A stretch of 64,000 nucleotides of DNA from Fibrobacterota bacterium (GCA_023412475.1 JAEYNR010000059.1:1-64000); one strand, 5' to 3'. Shown: positions 1-9,981, counted from the first letter of the stretch. Numbers and translations: made by a program. Notes: a model not told the origin generated them from the sequence alone.

Positions 1-180
1 TATCGCAATCTCATCAGGGGTGTCCTTTCTAAGTTTATTTTTTGTAACTATTTACTAACCTAGTTTGTGGCACCCCTTTTTGTCAAGTTTTTTTCAAGTT
101 TTTGTATTTTGAACAGAAACTAAATAAACAAAACACGCTACCAAAAATAAACTTCGAAGGATGAAAAATATCCACGCGCT

Positions 181-366
181 ATAAATACCAAATCACAAGA
201 ACCAAATCCTAAACAAATCCCAATAACCAATTATTCAAATTCCAAACAAGAAAAGAACAGGAATGGAGGTCCTATCCTGTTTAGAATTTCGAATTTCCTG
301 TTCCTGTTTGGAATTTTTGGTATTGTAATTTGGAATTTGTTTGGAATTTAAGATTTGTGATTTGGA
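181..366. repeat. AT-rich dispersed repeat with imperfect inverted arms
   Basis: The stretch is built from variants of AAATCC(T/C)AAACAAATCCC and AAATTCCAAACA on the left half, and their reverse complements (TTTGGAATTTGTTTGGAATT) on the right half. The arms meet around 250-300 at the near-palindromic blocks AACAGGAATGG and CCTATCCTGTTT. Related sequence recurs in direct orientation near 37230-37290 and 41170-41265, so this is a dispersed family and not a one-off. It lies downstream of a minus-strand helicase gene. The first 180 bases of the window are also AT-rich and show no gene. Function unknown; a folded transcript or mobile remnant are both possible. Confidence 0.6.
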
Positions 367-468
367 ATTTTTTTCCGTCTCCTTTTACTTCGATATTCAT
401 TACTCATCCTATACTCAGAATTTTATACTGCAGAAGATTTGAATTCCCTTATGCTTTTTCATTTGATG

Positions 469-1962
469 CTACACTAACTTTAAGAGCCGCGACTGCCGGA
501 AACTCCTTCGCCTTCCGTATACCAGTTTGTTTCTGGCATGTAAAAAATAGAGATACTTCTGTGCTCTGGTGATTGCGACATAGAAAAGTCGTTTTTCCTC
601 TTCCCAGTCACAATCGATAACTGTCTTTCTGCCCGATGTCCTTAAAAGAGAGGAGATAAACTCAAACCACGATCCGATCCTTTTGCCACTGACCATACGG
701 TAAGCTGGAAACACACTCTCCTCCAGATCACAAAGAAAAACCACCGGAAACTCCAGTCCCTTACTGCGGTGTACGGTCAGAAGCTGCGGGTAATCAGAAA
801 GAGACATCCTGCTAAACTGATCATCAACCCAATCCAGAGTCTGATTGACTCTAAAAAGAAGCGCCATCTCTTTTAGCGGTATATTTTCTTTTTTACCTAT
901 AAAAACAGAAGTAGATATTACCCAAAGAAGCAACTTCTCCATATTTTCAAACCGGTGTACAGAAGGTTTTCTGCGATTATCCTTTCTGGTATATCTTGCG
1001 GATATGAGCACTTTTCTGTAAGCAGAATCTTTTTTAATGAACAACCGGTTAGCAGTATCCAGAATCACCGGAACACTGCGGTAATTGGTTTGAAGTTTGA
1101 TAATTTTAGCCTCTTTGAAGTAATCGCAGAATTCGATAGTAGGGCGAATATCAGCACCCCGAAAGCCATAAATAGCCTGATCATCATCCCCAACTGCAAA
1201 AAGCGAGCTACCATTTGACAGCAAACAGTGCAGTAATTTTATCTGAATAGGATTTGTATCCTGAAATTCATCCACCAGAACAGCATCAAACCTCTGAGCA
1301 TAAGTTTTTGTTAAAAATGGATTTTCTTTAAACAACTGCATAAGCCCGGTAATCAGATCGGAAAAATCCCAAACCCCTCTTTCTCTCTTAAGAGTTTCCA
1401 GCCGGTCTGCAATCTGTTCAAGGACCTGTTTTTGTTGACCTGAGAGAAACGCTTGTTTTTCTTCAAATACCGATCTTTGAGAGAGCAGGGAATCCAGCTT
1501 AAACAGATCTGCTCCAAGAACCTCCCTCTCTGCTTTGCTGCTACATAGTACCAGAAGCTCTATACGATCCCGTTCGCAGAGCAATTGTGGCATTTTCGAA
1601 TAACCTAATCTACAGAAATTAAGAGTCCCATCGACTGTCTCGGAAAGCACCCTCAAACCCAGACCATGAAATGTTGTTATTAAGGGATGCCGGGATTGGT
1701 ATTCGATTCCATCTGGAACAGCCACCCTGGCCACCATCTCTTCTGCTGCTTTGCGGGTAAAAGTGAGTGCACAGATTTTTGCTGCATCTATACCTGAGCA
1801 GATGCAGAATGCGATCCGTTTTGTTAGTACAGTAGTTTTACCACAACCGGCACCTGCCAGTACCAGAATATGGGAACCTAAAGGGGCTGTAACCGCCATT
1901 TTCTGTTCCTGATTTAACCCTTTAAGAAGAGATTCTAAAGCAGGCTTGGCAATTCCAATCAT
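469..1962 (-). CDS. UvrD/Rep-type superfamily I DNA helicase, short form
   Basis: An ATP-dependent 3'-5' DNA helicase of the UvrD/PcrA/Rep class is expected from the motifs. These are Walker A GAGCGKT (residues 37-43), the Q-motif region LNQEQ before it, motif II VDEFQDT, motif III VGDDDQAIYGFRGA, motif V TVHRSKGLEFPVVF, and motif VI FYVAITRAQ near the C-terminus. At 497 residues it is about 150-200 shorter than ordinary UvrD, so the 1B/2B accessory subdomains are probably reduced. The active-site motifs all look intact. It stands alone on the minus strand, with a 187-bp gap to the divergent gene upstream. The exact role (repair or replication restart) cannot be told from sequence. Confidence 0.88.
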   Translation of the reverse strand: MIGIAKPALESLLKGLNQEQKMAVTAPLGSHILVLAGAGCGKTTVLTKRIAFCICSGIDAAKICALTFTRKAAEEMVARVAVPDGIEYQSRHPLITTFHGLGLRVLSETVDGTLNFCRLGYSKMPQLLCERDRIELLVLCSSKAEREVLGADLFKLDSLLSQRSVFEEKQAFLSGQQKQVLEQIADRLETLKRERGVWDFSDLITGLMQLFKENPFLTKTYAQRFDAVLVDEFQDTNPIQIKLLHCLLSNGSSLFAVGDDDQAIYGFRGADIRPTIEFCDYFKEAKIIKLQTNYRSVPVILDTANRLFIKKDSAYRKVLISARYTRKDNRRKPSVHRFENMEKLLLWVISTSVFIGKKENIPLKEMALLFRVNQTLDWVDDQFSRMSLSDYPQLLTVHRSKGLEFPVVFLCDLEESVFPAYRMVSGKRIGSWFEFISSLLRTSGRKTVIDCDWEEEKRLFYVAITRAQKYLYFLHARNKLVYGRRRSFRQSRLLKLV

Positions 1963-2230
1963 AGCGATTTTCGTGTGCTTCCAGATCTACAAGTCAAAGC
2001 CAGTATATTGAGACCAAAGAGGCTGCGGCTAAAAAAGCATAGCAAGACTTGTGCTCAAAGAGCTGCTCCCGTCTTAATGCCGGTCAGTTACATGCTGTGG
2101 CAAAAGGCTCCTAATTTTATGTGAATCAAAGAAAAGCATTCCAAAACGTTTGCGGCAATGTTATACTTTCAGAGAAATTTTATTCAGACTAAAAAATCAA
2201 AACTGGCCACTTATCATACCTGGAGGAATC

Positions 2231-2839
2231 ATGTCTCAGCAGATCAACAGGAAACCTATTGGCAATTTTTTTATAAAGAGATCACTTCAGTTGAGGCTCA
2301 TACTAAAAATTGTGCTTGCCTCTCTTATTTCCACCATACTGTCTTCCGGGACACTGATTCTGGTGTACTATCTCAAGTACAAAACAGTGATTGTCTATCA
2401 GTTGGACAAGGTAAGCCAGGAGCTTAGTCGGGAACATATCGTTTATCTGATTCTTCCCACGCTCCTTATCAGTTCGGTAGTGAGCATTCTGGTTTCGATG
2501 GGTGTAGGTTTGTACGCCTCACGCAAATATGCTGTTCCGGTTTACAAGCTTGAACAGTGGGCATCATTACTGCGAATGGGGAAAATGTCAGCGCTTCTGC
2601 GTTTCCGGGAAAAAGAAGAGATGGCAGAGCTTTCAACCACCTGCAACCAACTTTCTTCCGAATTTCGGGAACGGTTTCTAAAAATACGAACTCAAACAGA
2701 GTTGCTTAAACAGTCTTCCCCGACATCTCCCATTGCAGAAGAGATAGAGAAGATTTTATCAGGTCTGGAACTTGAAACGGTTCCGATAGAGGTCTCAACT
2801 ACCTTTTACTCTGTGAGTCAAACAGAACAGAAAAAGTAA
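2231..2839 (+). CDS. Two-TM inner-membrane protein with HAMP-like region
   Basis: The frame is open from 2150, but the ATG at 2231 follows GGAGG by four bases and gives a 202-residue protein, so this start is preferred. Two hydrophobic segments (about residues 23-48 and 70-95) flank a short, charged external loop of some 25 residues. They are followed by a HAMP-like stretch containing PVYKLEQWASLLRMGKMSALLRF and then EEMAELSTTCNQL. The C-terminal part is predicted helical and has no kinase, GGDEF or chemoreceptor signalling domain. It resembles stand-alone HAMP membrane proteins seen in several phyla. Signalling is inferred from HAMP only; no partner gene is adjacent. Confidence 0.6.
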   Translation: MSQQINRKPIGNFFIKRSLQLRLILKIVLASLISTILSSGTLILVYYLKYKTVIVYQLDKVSQELSREHIVYLILPTLLISSVVSILVSMGVGLYASRKYAVPVYKLEQWASLLRMGKMSALLRFREKEEMAELSTTCNQLSSEFRERFLKIRTQTELLKQSSPTSPIAEEIEKILSGLELETVPIEVSTTFYSVSQTEQKK

Positions 2840-3067
2840 ACCACATTCCAATAGAGCTGCTTTCTAATATTTTTATATTCAAGAGGGTAAAGAAAAATCC
2901 CTCTTGATTAATCCTTCCTTCCCCCCTTTTACAATACATATAATTAATTTAAGCACCAGATTGACTGGATATCAATAAACGGTATAGTGGCATTTTTTTT
3001 GCATTTTTAACAGTACAAGCACCAAATGAATCATTCCGTAATAGTTTTAAAAATGCAGGAGCATGCC

Positions 3068-3478
3068 ATGAGCTACTTCATTAAGGAAATGTTCAATCGA
3101 CATCCCCAAAGCATTGCAGAACCGATGAAAACATTACTTACCGATGCAATAGAATCCTGCCTTAGTTGCTCGCAGGTGTGCACGGCATGCTCCGATGCCT
3201 GTTTAGGGGAAAAAGAGGTAGAACAATTAAGAAACGTCATACGCGCTGCTAATGACAGTAGCGACTTATGCTTTGCCACCTCAAACATACTGAGCCGCCT
3301 TGTTTATCAAAACCCAAGAACCCTGCGAAGCCTGATCACCGCCTGCATCGAACAGGTACAACACACAGGTATCCAGTGTAATGAGCATGCAAACCGTCAT
3401 GAACATTGCCGTGTCTGTGCAGACACCTGTCGGGCTTGCGAAAACACTCTCAGCGAATACCTGAAATTTCTAAGCTGA
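3068..3478 (+). CDS. Cys-rich four-helix protein (DUF326/Csp-like)
   Basis: The start at 3068 has AGGAG about six bases upstream; an in-frame ATG at 3026 lacks a clear site. The 136-residue product has a CxxCxxxCxxCxxxC series (SCLSCSQVCTACSDAC), further Cys and His along the helices, and a C-terminal CRVCADTCRACE. This spacing is typical of the DUF326 four-helix-bundle family, which includes the copper storage proteins Csp1/Csp3 that bind Cu(I) inside the bundle. No Tat or Sec signal is visible, so it is probably cytosolic like Csp3. The metal is not proved, and some family members are annotated loosely as ferredoxin-like. No copper exporter or regulator is nearby. Confidence 0.7.
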   Translation: MSYFIKEMFNRHPQSIAEPMKTLLTDAIESCLSCSQVCTACSDACLGEKEVEQLRNVIRAANDSSDLCFATSNILSRLVYQNPRTLRSLITACIEQVQHTGIQCNEHANRHEHCRVCADTCRACENTLSEYLKFLS

Positions 3479-3631
3479 TAAAACAGTTGTCTGCATCAGT
3501 TTTTTTTCAAAACTTTCTCAACTATAATATCTGCAATTATAGTAACGTTCCTACTTTTTCGGATTTGATATTATAAAGGTTACTTTTTGCTGCTCAAATT
3601 CCTGAGTAGTTAAGTAATTTTTGGTATCGAA

Positions 3632-6600
3632 TCAAACCCTTCTCTTTAACTGAAGCTCTGCATTTTTCAAAGACTGTTGTAGCAGTGAAGCTTTTTTCTC
3701 CAATCTCTTCACAGATACCGGGAAAAGTGTTTTAACCTCCTGTTGAGCAAAAAGAGAGATTGCATACTCCTCCACCATTTCCCTGTATTCCTCTATTTCA
3801 CACAAAAATTCAGCGCCGAGACTTTTATTTCCCATTTCCTTCAGTTTGGTATAGAAATACATGAGTTGCGCCCGCTTTTGTCCATATTTTACAGGCTCAA
3901 AAAATGCCCTCTGTATCCTGAACCCAAATGCTTTCATGTATCTGGGAAACTGGCAGAATCGCTCAAATCTTACAGTAGATAACAATTCATTCACATAGGA
4001 GCTCAGATCGGTTTGCAGCTCTTGTTTCAAAGCCTGGCGACACCCCTGCTTCTCCTTTTTTATCAAAGCGGAATTCTTGCTATAGGATAAGATAACCTTC
4101 TCGAGCAATTCTACTGCCTTATAACCTATTCCTTTTGTTTTTACACGAGCTTTTTCAATAATACTGTCAAATTGTTCTCTGCTTCGTGGTGCAGTTGTTC
4201 CATAATCAAGCATAAATTCATGTATTGAGGATAATAAGGATTTCTTAAGAAGCTCTGCACCGCCAAAAGGAACACACAATAATTTTAAATTCTGAGGGAA
4301 TTTCAGTTCTCGCTCTATCCAGGCAAACTCATTGGTAAGCATGATTTCCAACAGTTTTTTTACTCCATCCAGATGTATCACCCTGGCATCTTCAACAGAT
4401 CTGCAAAGCACATAATCAATAGTGTTTTCAGCTCTTTTTAGTGCCGGATACCCTAACAGAGGAATACTGTTTTTACCAGTTGTTACCTCCACATACTCAG
4501 GTATCGATCCAACTATCCAATCTGTCAGCCCCTTTATTTCGTGTTTCCTGTAAGCCTCTTCCCATGGTTCATCTTTTCGTACAAGATTTCTGGAAATATC
4601 CCGCAGCACTACACCACCACGGCCACAGGTAATCACATTGCCATTATCCTCCTGCACTTCGACTCGTAAACAAAGATGATCCGGTAGTTTGGAATTAGCC
4701 AACAGATCCGGTTCAATATCAATATCATAGAGTGACTTTATGGCCTTTGATAGATTTATTTCAAAGGTTTCTGCAGAAAGAGTTATAACCTGAGAGAGCT
4801 CAGAAGCCTTTTCATTAAGCGGCATCAATCTTTTTCTGATTTCTTTGGGAAGACCTCGAAGGTGTTCGAGAATTTTTTCTGGCCATAATGCCGGAACCAG
4901 ATATTCAATCGAGCTCTCCGGTATATAGGCTGCATCACTGATAGGAACCTTCAGGGTTATTCCATCATTTTCATTACCGGGAGCAAAACTGTATTTAAGC
5001 TCGAATTTTTTACCACCAATAGAAATTTTGTCTGGCAGACTGGACAGATGTTCCGGAATTTGGTTTACCAGAATATCCTCTTTTTTCATAAAAAGAAAAT
5101 CATCTCCCCCATTTTGCCGGATAATACGGTTGAGATCATGCACGGAAGCTACATTTGTCAGTCTTTCGCTGTAAAAATTCTCTATCGCAGATTCACCTGC
5201 AAAAAATGATCTGGACCGAAGCTTCTCCTCAAGCTTTTCAACCTCCCGCCTAACCATTTTATTATTATTATGGAAACGGTAGAAAGTATTAAGCTGCTCC
5301 TCCACCAGAGCTTGCCGGATAAAAACGGTGCAGGCTTTTTCGGGGTTAATTTTTCCAAAACTGACAGCCGTATGCTCAGCGATTTGCATTCCGAACAGAT
5401 ATACTCTCTCAGCAGCTCTTACCACCCCAGTTTCACTGTCAAAATAAGGTTCCGAATAACTTCTGGTACACAAATGCCTTCCCAACTGTTCCAGCCACAG
5501 AGGATTTATTGGCGCAACAGTGCGGGCAAACAACTGCGATGTTTCCACTATCTCGTGGCAAACGAGCCATTGTGGTTTATGATCGCGAAGGGCAGAACCT
5601 GGAAATATCACAACATCTCTGCCCCGGGTTGCCCGATATTGTCCTGTCTCAGTTTTCAGTGCGCAATTGGATAAGAGGCCGGTAAGTAACGACCGGTGTA
5701 TGGCATCAGTTGATGCCGGCTGTTCATTGATTATAAAGCCTTTCATCGCAGTAACTTTTTCCAGAAGCATATGATGAACATCATGCCATTCCTGCATCCG
5801 GATATAAGAGAGGAAGTTATCCTTGCAAAATTTCCGTATCCTTTTTTGAGTTTTAAGGGTTTCCCATTCCTGCCTGAATTCATCCCAAAGCTTTACATAA
5901 CTGAGAAAGTCCGATCCTGGAATCATAAATTTGCGATGCATTGCATCAGCCTCAGACCTCTTTTCAAAGGGTCGTTCTCTGGGATCAACTATCGAAAGCG
6001 CTGCCGCTATAATAAGCACCTCTCTAAGGGCATTTTCCTCTTTTGCTGCAAGCACCATTCTGGCAATATGGGGATCTATGGGCAATTGAGCCATTTTCTT
6101 TCCCAGTATAGTCAGCCGGTTCTCAGAATCGATGGCACCAAGTTCCCGCAAAATTTGATACCCTTCCGAAACAGATGATCGTGAAGGGGGTTCCAGAAAC
6201 GGAAATTCTTCTATATCACCAAGATTATGAGCTATCATCGAAAGAATAACCCCTGCCAGGTTTGCCCTCTTAATCTCAGGAAGAGTGAAATTTTCGCGAC
6301 TTTCATACTTTTTTTCAGAGAAAAGCCTTATACAAACCCCATCCATCACTCTGCCACACCGGCCCTTTCGCTGGTCTGCCGCTGCTTTTGAGATCGGTTC
6401 AATAGGCAACCGGTTTGTGCGAAGACGTGGAACATATCTGGAGATACGGGCTAATCCAGTATCTATAACAAACCTTATATTTGGAACGGTTATAGAAGTT
6501 TCGGCGATGTTGGTGGAGACCACAATTTTTCTTTTATCAATTTTATTAAATATAGCTTCCTGCTCTGTTTTACCCAGACGGGAAAACAGAGGTAAGGCAA

Positions 6601-7396
6601 GAAGCTCAGGCCGCTTCATTCCTCTGAGTCTTTCAATCGTCTCGCGGATATCTCTCTCGGTAGGCATAAAAATAAGCAGATCTCCGGTACTATAAAGATC
6701 CAGCAGATCCTGTGCAGCCTTAACAGCAGAATCGACATATGTCTCTTCTATGTAATCCTCATCCTCATCATTGAGATACAACAGCTCGACCGGGAAAAGC
6801 CGCCCTGAAACTTCAATTACCGGTGCATTACCGAATGCCTTTGAAAATAATCCGGTATCAATAGTTGCAGAAGAGATGATGATCTTAAGGTCGGGTCGTT
6901 CAGGAAGAAGGTTTTTAAGATGCCCCAGGATGAAATCAATATTTAGACTTCGCTCATGTGCTTCATCGATGATCAGTGTATCGTACAAAGAAAGATTCCG
7001 ATCCCTCTCGATTTCAGCCAGCAGGATTCCATCGGTCATATATTTGATACATGTCTGAGGCGAATCATGATCATGAAATCGGATCTTATAACCTATCTGT
7101 TCTCCAATAGTACAATGCAGCTCCTCTGCCACTCGCCTGGCAATAGAAATCGCAGCAATTCTTCTTGGCTGTGTGCATCCTATTTTACCATTTTTTCCCC
7201 TGCCTGCTTCAAGACAGATTACCGGAAGTTGAGTCGTTTTGCCGGAACCAGTCTCCCCTGCCACAATTAATACTTGATTCTGTAAAATTGCAGAAAGGAT
7301 CTCCTCTTTCCGCTCCAGTATAGGTAATCCTTTTGTATAATTAATATGAGGGCGCTTAAACTCGTAAATATTATTGATCTTTTTTAATTTGTTCAT
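3632..7396 (-). CDS. hrpA: ATP-dependent RNA helicase HrpA (DEAH box)
   Basis: This is a DEAH-box helicase with Walker A GETGSGKT (residues 47-54), DEAH at 144-147, SAT (motif III, SSATID), and the motif VI region QRKGRCGR. After the helicase-associated (HA2) and OB-fold parts comes a long C-terminal region matching the HrpA-specific DUF3418 extension. Its 1254 residues compare well with about 1300 in E. coli HrpA. HrpA resolves stalled or collided ribosomes in E. coli; the same role here is by homology. The ATG at 7396 has no obvious Shine-Dalgarno. No in-frame disruption is seen, and the gene is not overlapped by its neighbours. Confidence 0.93.
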   Translation of the reverse strand: MNKLKKINNIYEFKRPHINYTKGLPILERKEEILSAILQNQVLIVAGETGSGKTTQLPVICLEAGRGKNGKIGCTQPRRIAAISIARRVAEELHCTIGEQIGYKIRFHDHDSPQTCIKYMTDGILLAEIERDRNLSLYDTLIIDEAHERSLNIDFILGHLKNLLPERPDLKIIISSATIDTGLFSKAFGNAPVIEVSGRLFPVELLYLNDEDEDYIEETYVDSAVKAAQDLLDLYSTGDLLIFMPTERDIRETIERLRGMKRPELLALPLFSRLGKTEQEAIFNKIDKRKIVVSTNIAETSITVPNIRFVIDTGLARISRYVPRLRTNRLPIEPISKAAADQRKGRCGRVMDGVCIRLFSEKKYESRENFTLPEIKRANLAGVILSMIAHNLGDIEEFPFLEPPSRSSVSEGYQILRELGAIDSENRLTILGKKMAQLPIDPHIARMVLAAKEENALREVLIIAAALSIVDPRERPFEKRSEADAMHRKFMIPGSDFLSYVKLWDEFRQEWETLKTQKRIRKFCKDNFLSYIRMQEWHDVHHMLLEKVTAMKGFIINEQPASTDAIHRSLLTGLLSNCALKTETGQYRATRGRDVVIFPGSALRDHKPQWLVCHEIVETSQLFARTVAPINPLWLEQLGRHLCTRSYSEPYFDSETGVVRAAERVYLFGMQIAEHTAVSFGKINPEKACTVFIRQALVEEQLNTFYRFHNNNKMVRREVEKLEEKLRSRSFFAGESAIENFYSERLTNVASVHDLNRIIRQNGGDDFLFMKKEDILVNQIPEHLSSLPDKISIGGKKFELKYSFAPGNENDGITLKVPISDAAYIPESSIEYLVPALWPEKILEHLRGLPKEIRKRLMPLNEKASELSQVITLSAETFEINLSKAIKSLYDIDIEPDLLANSKLPDHLCLRVEVQEDNGNVITCGRGGVVLRDISRNLVRKDEPWEEAYRKHEIKGLTDWIVGSIPEYVEVTTGKNSIPLLGYPALKRAENTIDYVLCRSVEDARVIHLDGVKKLLEIMLTNEFAWIERELKFPQNLKLLCVPFGGAELLKKSLLSSIHEFMLDYGTTAPRSREQFDSIIEKARVKTKGIGYKAVELLEKVILSYSKNSALIKKEKQGCRQALKQELQTDLSSYVNELLSTVRFERFCQFPRYMKAFGFRIQRAFFEPVKYGQKRAQLMYFYTKLKEMGNKSLGAEFLCEIEEYREMVEEYAISLFAQQEVKTLFPVSVKRLEKKASLLQQSLKNAELQLKRRV

Positions 7397-7563
7397 TTAG
7401 ATATTACGTACTAAAAGGCTCAAAAATATATTTTCAAACGGAGCAACTGCAATATTACACAAAATAGTTCAGAGAATCCCAGAATAAAGCAGGTATAATG
7501 TAGTTGATCTCAATTTCATTTCCCTGTATAACAGGCAGACATTGCATAAGAAGGTTTTATCAG

Positions 7564-7944
7564 ATGAGGAAAAGATTGGAAGTAGTAATAGTTGACGATG
7601 AAGTTCAAATCACCGAACTGCTGAAAACGTTTCTCCAGTGTTCTTCAAAACACAGTAACATTCACACTTTCAACGATTCGATAGAAGCTAGAACATACCT
7701 TTCCAATAACAAGGTCGATGTGCTCATCACCGACTATAAAATGCCAAAATGCAATGGTCTTCAATTGATGGAGCACCTTGATTCTGATGTTAAAAAAATT
7801 CTTATCTCAGGTTTTGTCTCAGAGATTGCCGAAGAGCGGCTTCAGCAGCTCGATGCCATCTTTTTTGAAAAACCGGTCCCGATGAAAACCCTGGGCTCGA
7901 TCATAAACGATGAGGAAAAAAAAATTCAGAACTCTGATAGATAA
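7564..7944 (+). CDS. Single-domain response regulator (CheY-like)
   Basis: A 126-residue receiver domain with no output domain. Visible features are the acidic pair VDDE near the N-terminus, the phospho-acceptor Asp in LITDYKMP, the conserved Ser of LISGF in the Thr/Ser position, and Lys in FFEKPVP. An upstream in-frame start at 7504 exists, but the ATG at 7564 follows an AAGAAGG-like site and places the receiver fold correctly. It is followed after 14 bases by cutA, so the two may be cotranscribed. The cognate kinase is not in the window. Confidence 0.85.
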   Translation: MRKRLEVVIVDDEVQITELLKTFLQCSSKHSNIHTFNDSIEARTYLSNNKVDVLITDYKMPKCNGLQLMEHLDSDVKKILISGFVSEIAEERLQQLDAIFFEKPVPMKTLGSIINDEEKKIQNSDR

Positions 7945-7958
7945 ATGAGCGATTTCCC

Positions 7959-8288
7959 ATGCAACTGATTCTGGCATACATAACCGTAAAAGACAAATCA
8001 CAGGCAGAAGCCATCGGAAAAAAGCTGGTTGAAGAGCAACTGGCCGGATGTGTAAATATCATTGATGGAATGAAATCTATCTATTATTGGAATAATAGCC
8101 TTCAGGAAGATTCTGAAGCCATTTTAATCGCCAAGACTGCTCAGCATCTCTTACCCCGCTTAACCTCCAGAGTTAAACAACTTCATAGCTACAGTTGTCC
8201 CTGTGTCATTGCGCTTCCCCTGATTGGAGGAAACCCCGATTATCTTCAATGGCTGGCCCAACAAATCCCACCGGATACTCATCTTTAA
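7959..8288 (+). CDS. cutA: CutA1-family divalent-ion tolerance protein
   Basis: The 109-residue product has the CutA1 fold markers: a beta strand LILAYITVKDKSQAEAI, LVEEQLAGCVNI with the conserved Cys, the SIYYWN segment, EAILIAKT, and a C-terminal YLQWLAQQI. CutA1 proteins are trimeric, PII-like cytosolic proteins linked to copper and other divalent-ion tolerance in E. coli, though the molecular role stays unclear. Length matches the family (100-115 residues). It follows a response-regulator gene with 14 bases between them. Confidence 0.92.
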   Translation: MQLILAYITVKDKSQAEAIGKKLVEEQLAGCVNIIDGMKSIYYWNNSLQEDSEAILIAKTAQHLLPRLTSRVKQLHSYSCPCVIALPLIGGNPDYLQWLAQQIPPDTHL

Positions 8289-8400
8289 TACCATACAATA
8301 ATCTTTAAATTATCCTCACTTTAAACCAAATATCATTCAATTTTCATAACAGCCTCTCCGTAATGTTCATTTCTTTTCTTTTTTTCCGGAGGGCTTTCTT

Positions 8401-9216
8401 ATGTTTAAGACAACTCTATATATACTTGCCTGCTGTCTGGCCATCAGCGCCGCACCAACTGTTTTGAAAGAGAATATCGATCTTATCCCAGACTACTATC
8501 AGCGAGACAGAGCCTTTGGCGGCTTTCCCAGAGCCGGAGCTGTGTACTGCGGCCCGGTAGCTGTTTCTAATTCTCTTTACTGGTTTGCCCAAAATGGATA
8601 TTCCGGAATAATCAATGTTACTGAAGACAGTAAAAAGGATCAGCATAAACTAATAAGACTTCTGGGATCTGAAAAATATATAAACACCAGCTCTGGCGGC
8701 TCAAGCCCCGATATGATCTGTACTGGAATACGTAAATTCCTGAATGAAAGAAACTACAGAAGTGCAAATATAAAATTCTATGGATGGCGACCGGTACCAG
8801 AGCAGTTCAGAACGGAATCCACCATTCCAGAGCTTTCTCTTGCCAAAGAAGCATTATCAAAAAACAATGCGGTCTGGTTAAATATTGGCTGGTATGATTA
8901 TAATGAAAAAAAGAAAGAATACAAAAGAACTGGCGGCCACTGGGTTACCTTTGTCGGCTATGGCCACGATGGGAAAAAGCAGGACTCAGAAATACTTATC
9001 ATCCATGACCCTGAGACCCGCTGGCACCACAATGACTATCTCAGAGTGCAGAAGATAAGCGAAGGGATGCTAACCGGAAAGATGAAAAACCTACCACGAA
9101 GCGCTTCCGGGTATAACTGTTTTCCTTCAGGTTATAAAAAATATGGAATAGTTGAGGGGATGATAGTTCTGGAGATGCCACCCAAAAGCAGTGAGGCAGT
9201 TTCTCTATCTTATTAG
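8401..9216 (+). CDS. Secreted C39-like cysteine peptidase family protein
   Basis: The N-terminus (MFKTTLYILACCLAISAAPT) is a Sec signal peptide. The mature part has the papain-like order expected for C39-like proteins: Cys in YCGPVAVSNSLYWFA, His in GGHWVTFVGYG, and Asp in IIHDPETR. GGAGG lies 8-12 bases before the ATG. The 271-residue length and the Cys/His/Asp triad support an active hydrolase, but the substrate is unknown. No transporter is adjacent, so it is not the peptidase domain of a bacteriocin exporter. It has no type IX-like C-terminal domain, unlike the glycosidases further along. Confidence 0.72.
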   Translation: MFKTTLYILACCLAISAAPTVLKENIDLIPDYYQRDRAFGGFPRAGAVYCGPVAVSNSLYWFAQNGYSGIINVTEDSKKDQHKLIRLLGSEKYINTSSGGSSPDMICTGIRKFLNERNYRSANIKFYGWRPVPEQFRTESTIPELSLAKEALSKNNAVWLNIGWYDYNEKKKEYKRTGGHWVTFVGYGHDGKKQDSEILIIHDPETRWHHNDYLRVQKISEGMLTGKMKNLPRSASGYNCFPSGYKKYGIVEGMIVLEMPPKSSEAVSLSY

Positions 9217-9333
9217 AAATGAAAGAGAGATGTGTGCAAAAACAATCGCTTTTTTTATGAGCATCACTGCATTTCAGAATTTTTTTGTGAGACCGCACGG
9301 GACCAGTTGTTTTCGATGGTCTTCAGGAGGCTT

Positions 9334-9594
9334 CTAATACTTTGCAGGCGATGCCACATTTTGAATATTCTGAGTTATCTGGATCCAATGGGAAATAAGT
9401 CGTTTTAAATTTACAATAATCCCACCTCCGCATTCACTACATCTGAAATTTAATATCCAAGCTTCTTCAAATAGATCAATCATTTTACTAATCGAATAGC
9501 TGCCGGATAAGTTAAGTTTATTCTTTTGATGATAATCCCAATAGTATAAATTATCAAATTGGTATTTAGTTTCCATAATATGTCTTAACCGCAC
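9334..9594 (-). CDS. Small hypothetical protein with CxxC pair
   Basis: An 86-codon frame (80 codons from the internal ATG at 9576) encodes an aromatic-rich N-terminus (YQFDNLYYWDYH) and a single CSECGGG knuckle. It has no good ribosome-binding site and lies in a gene-poor, decayed-looking stretch between the C39-like gene and the hydrogenase operon. No family is recognised. It may be a real small gene, a fragment or a chance frame. Confidence 0.3.
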   Translation of the reverse strand: MRLRHIMETKYQFDNLYYWDYHQKNKLNLSGSYSISKMIDLFEEAWILNFRCSECGGGIIVNLKRLISHWIQITQNIQNVASPAKY

Positions 9595-9668
9595 ATTCTA
9601 TTATTCTCAATAGTTTGTAAATCACCTACAATCTTAGGGTTTCTATATTCAGCGAGTACGAAACAGTC

Positions 9669-9773
9669 TCAATTCATCAAATCCTGAGTTGCATTGTGGT
9701 TATCCACCTTCATGATAAATTCGTCATAGCCTCCGGCGGATAAAGAACGAAGCCACTCTGCCAATTGAGGCCA
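9669..9773 (-). pseudogene. Possible C-terminal gene fragment
   Basis: A minus-strand frame of 34 codons ends in TGA at 9669-9671 and reads like the tail of a protein (WPQLAEWLRSLSAGGYDEFI, then MKVDNHNATQDLMN). A stop codon at 9774-9776 sits directly upstream and there is no start. Composition looks coding-like, but the family is not recognised. A remnant of a larger, lost gene is the simplest reading. The rest of 9595-9877 shows nothing recognisable. Confidence 0.3.
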
Positions 9774-9877
9774 CTACATGGGTAAAGTATCCAATGCTTT
9801 TTCTGGCTGATATCTAAATAATATAGTACAAGTAATTAAAAGAAACCGATTTATGTACCTGTGAATGGAATTACCAA

Positions 9878-9921
9878 ATAAAAAAAGCCGCTCTTCAGAT
9901 GCCAATCACCTGAAAAGCGGC
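9878..9921 (-). terminator. Rho-independent terminator of the hydrogenase operon
   Basis: GCCGCTCTTCAG (9887-9898) pairs with CTGAAAAGCGGC (9910-9921). Read on the minus strand, the hairpin is followed by a run of seven to eight T. It lies about 60 bases beyond the hydA stop codon. Confidence 0.85.
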
Positions 9922-9981
9922 CTATTTATTAACTAAACTCTGGGAACTGCCTCTAACTACAGCATTCCCAGTACATTACTC

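Noticed and set aside
9720..9780. tRNA-like sequence (ACTCTGCCAATTGAGG)
   Set aside because: Resembles part of a tRNA D-arm but no acceptor, anticodon or T-arm can be formed.
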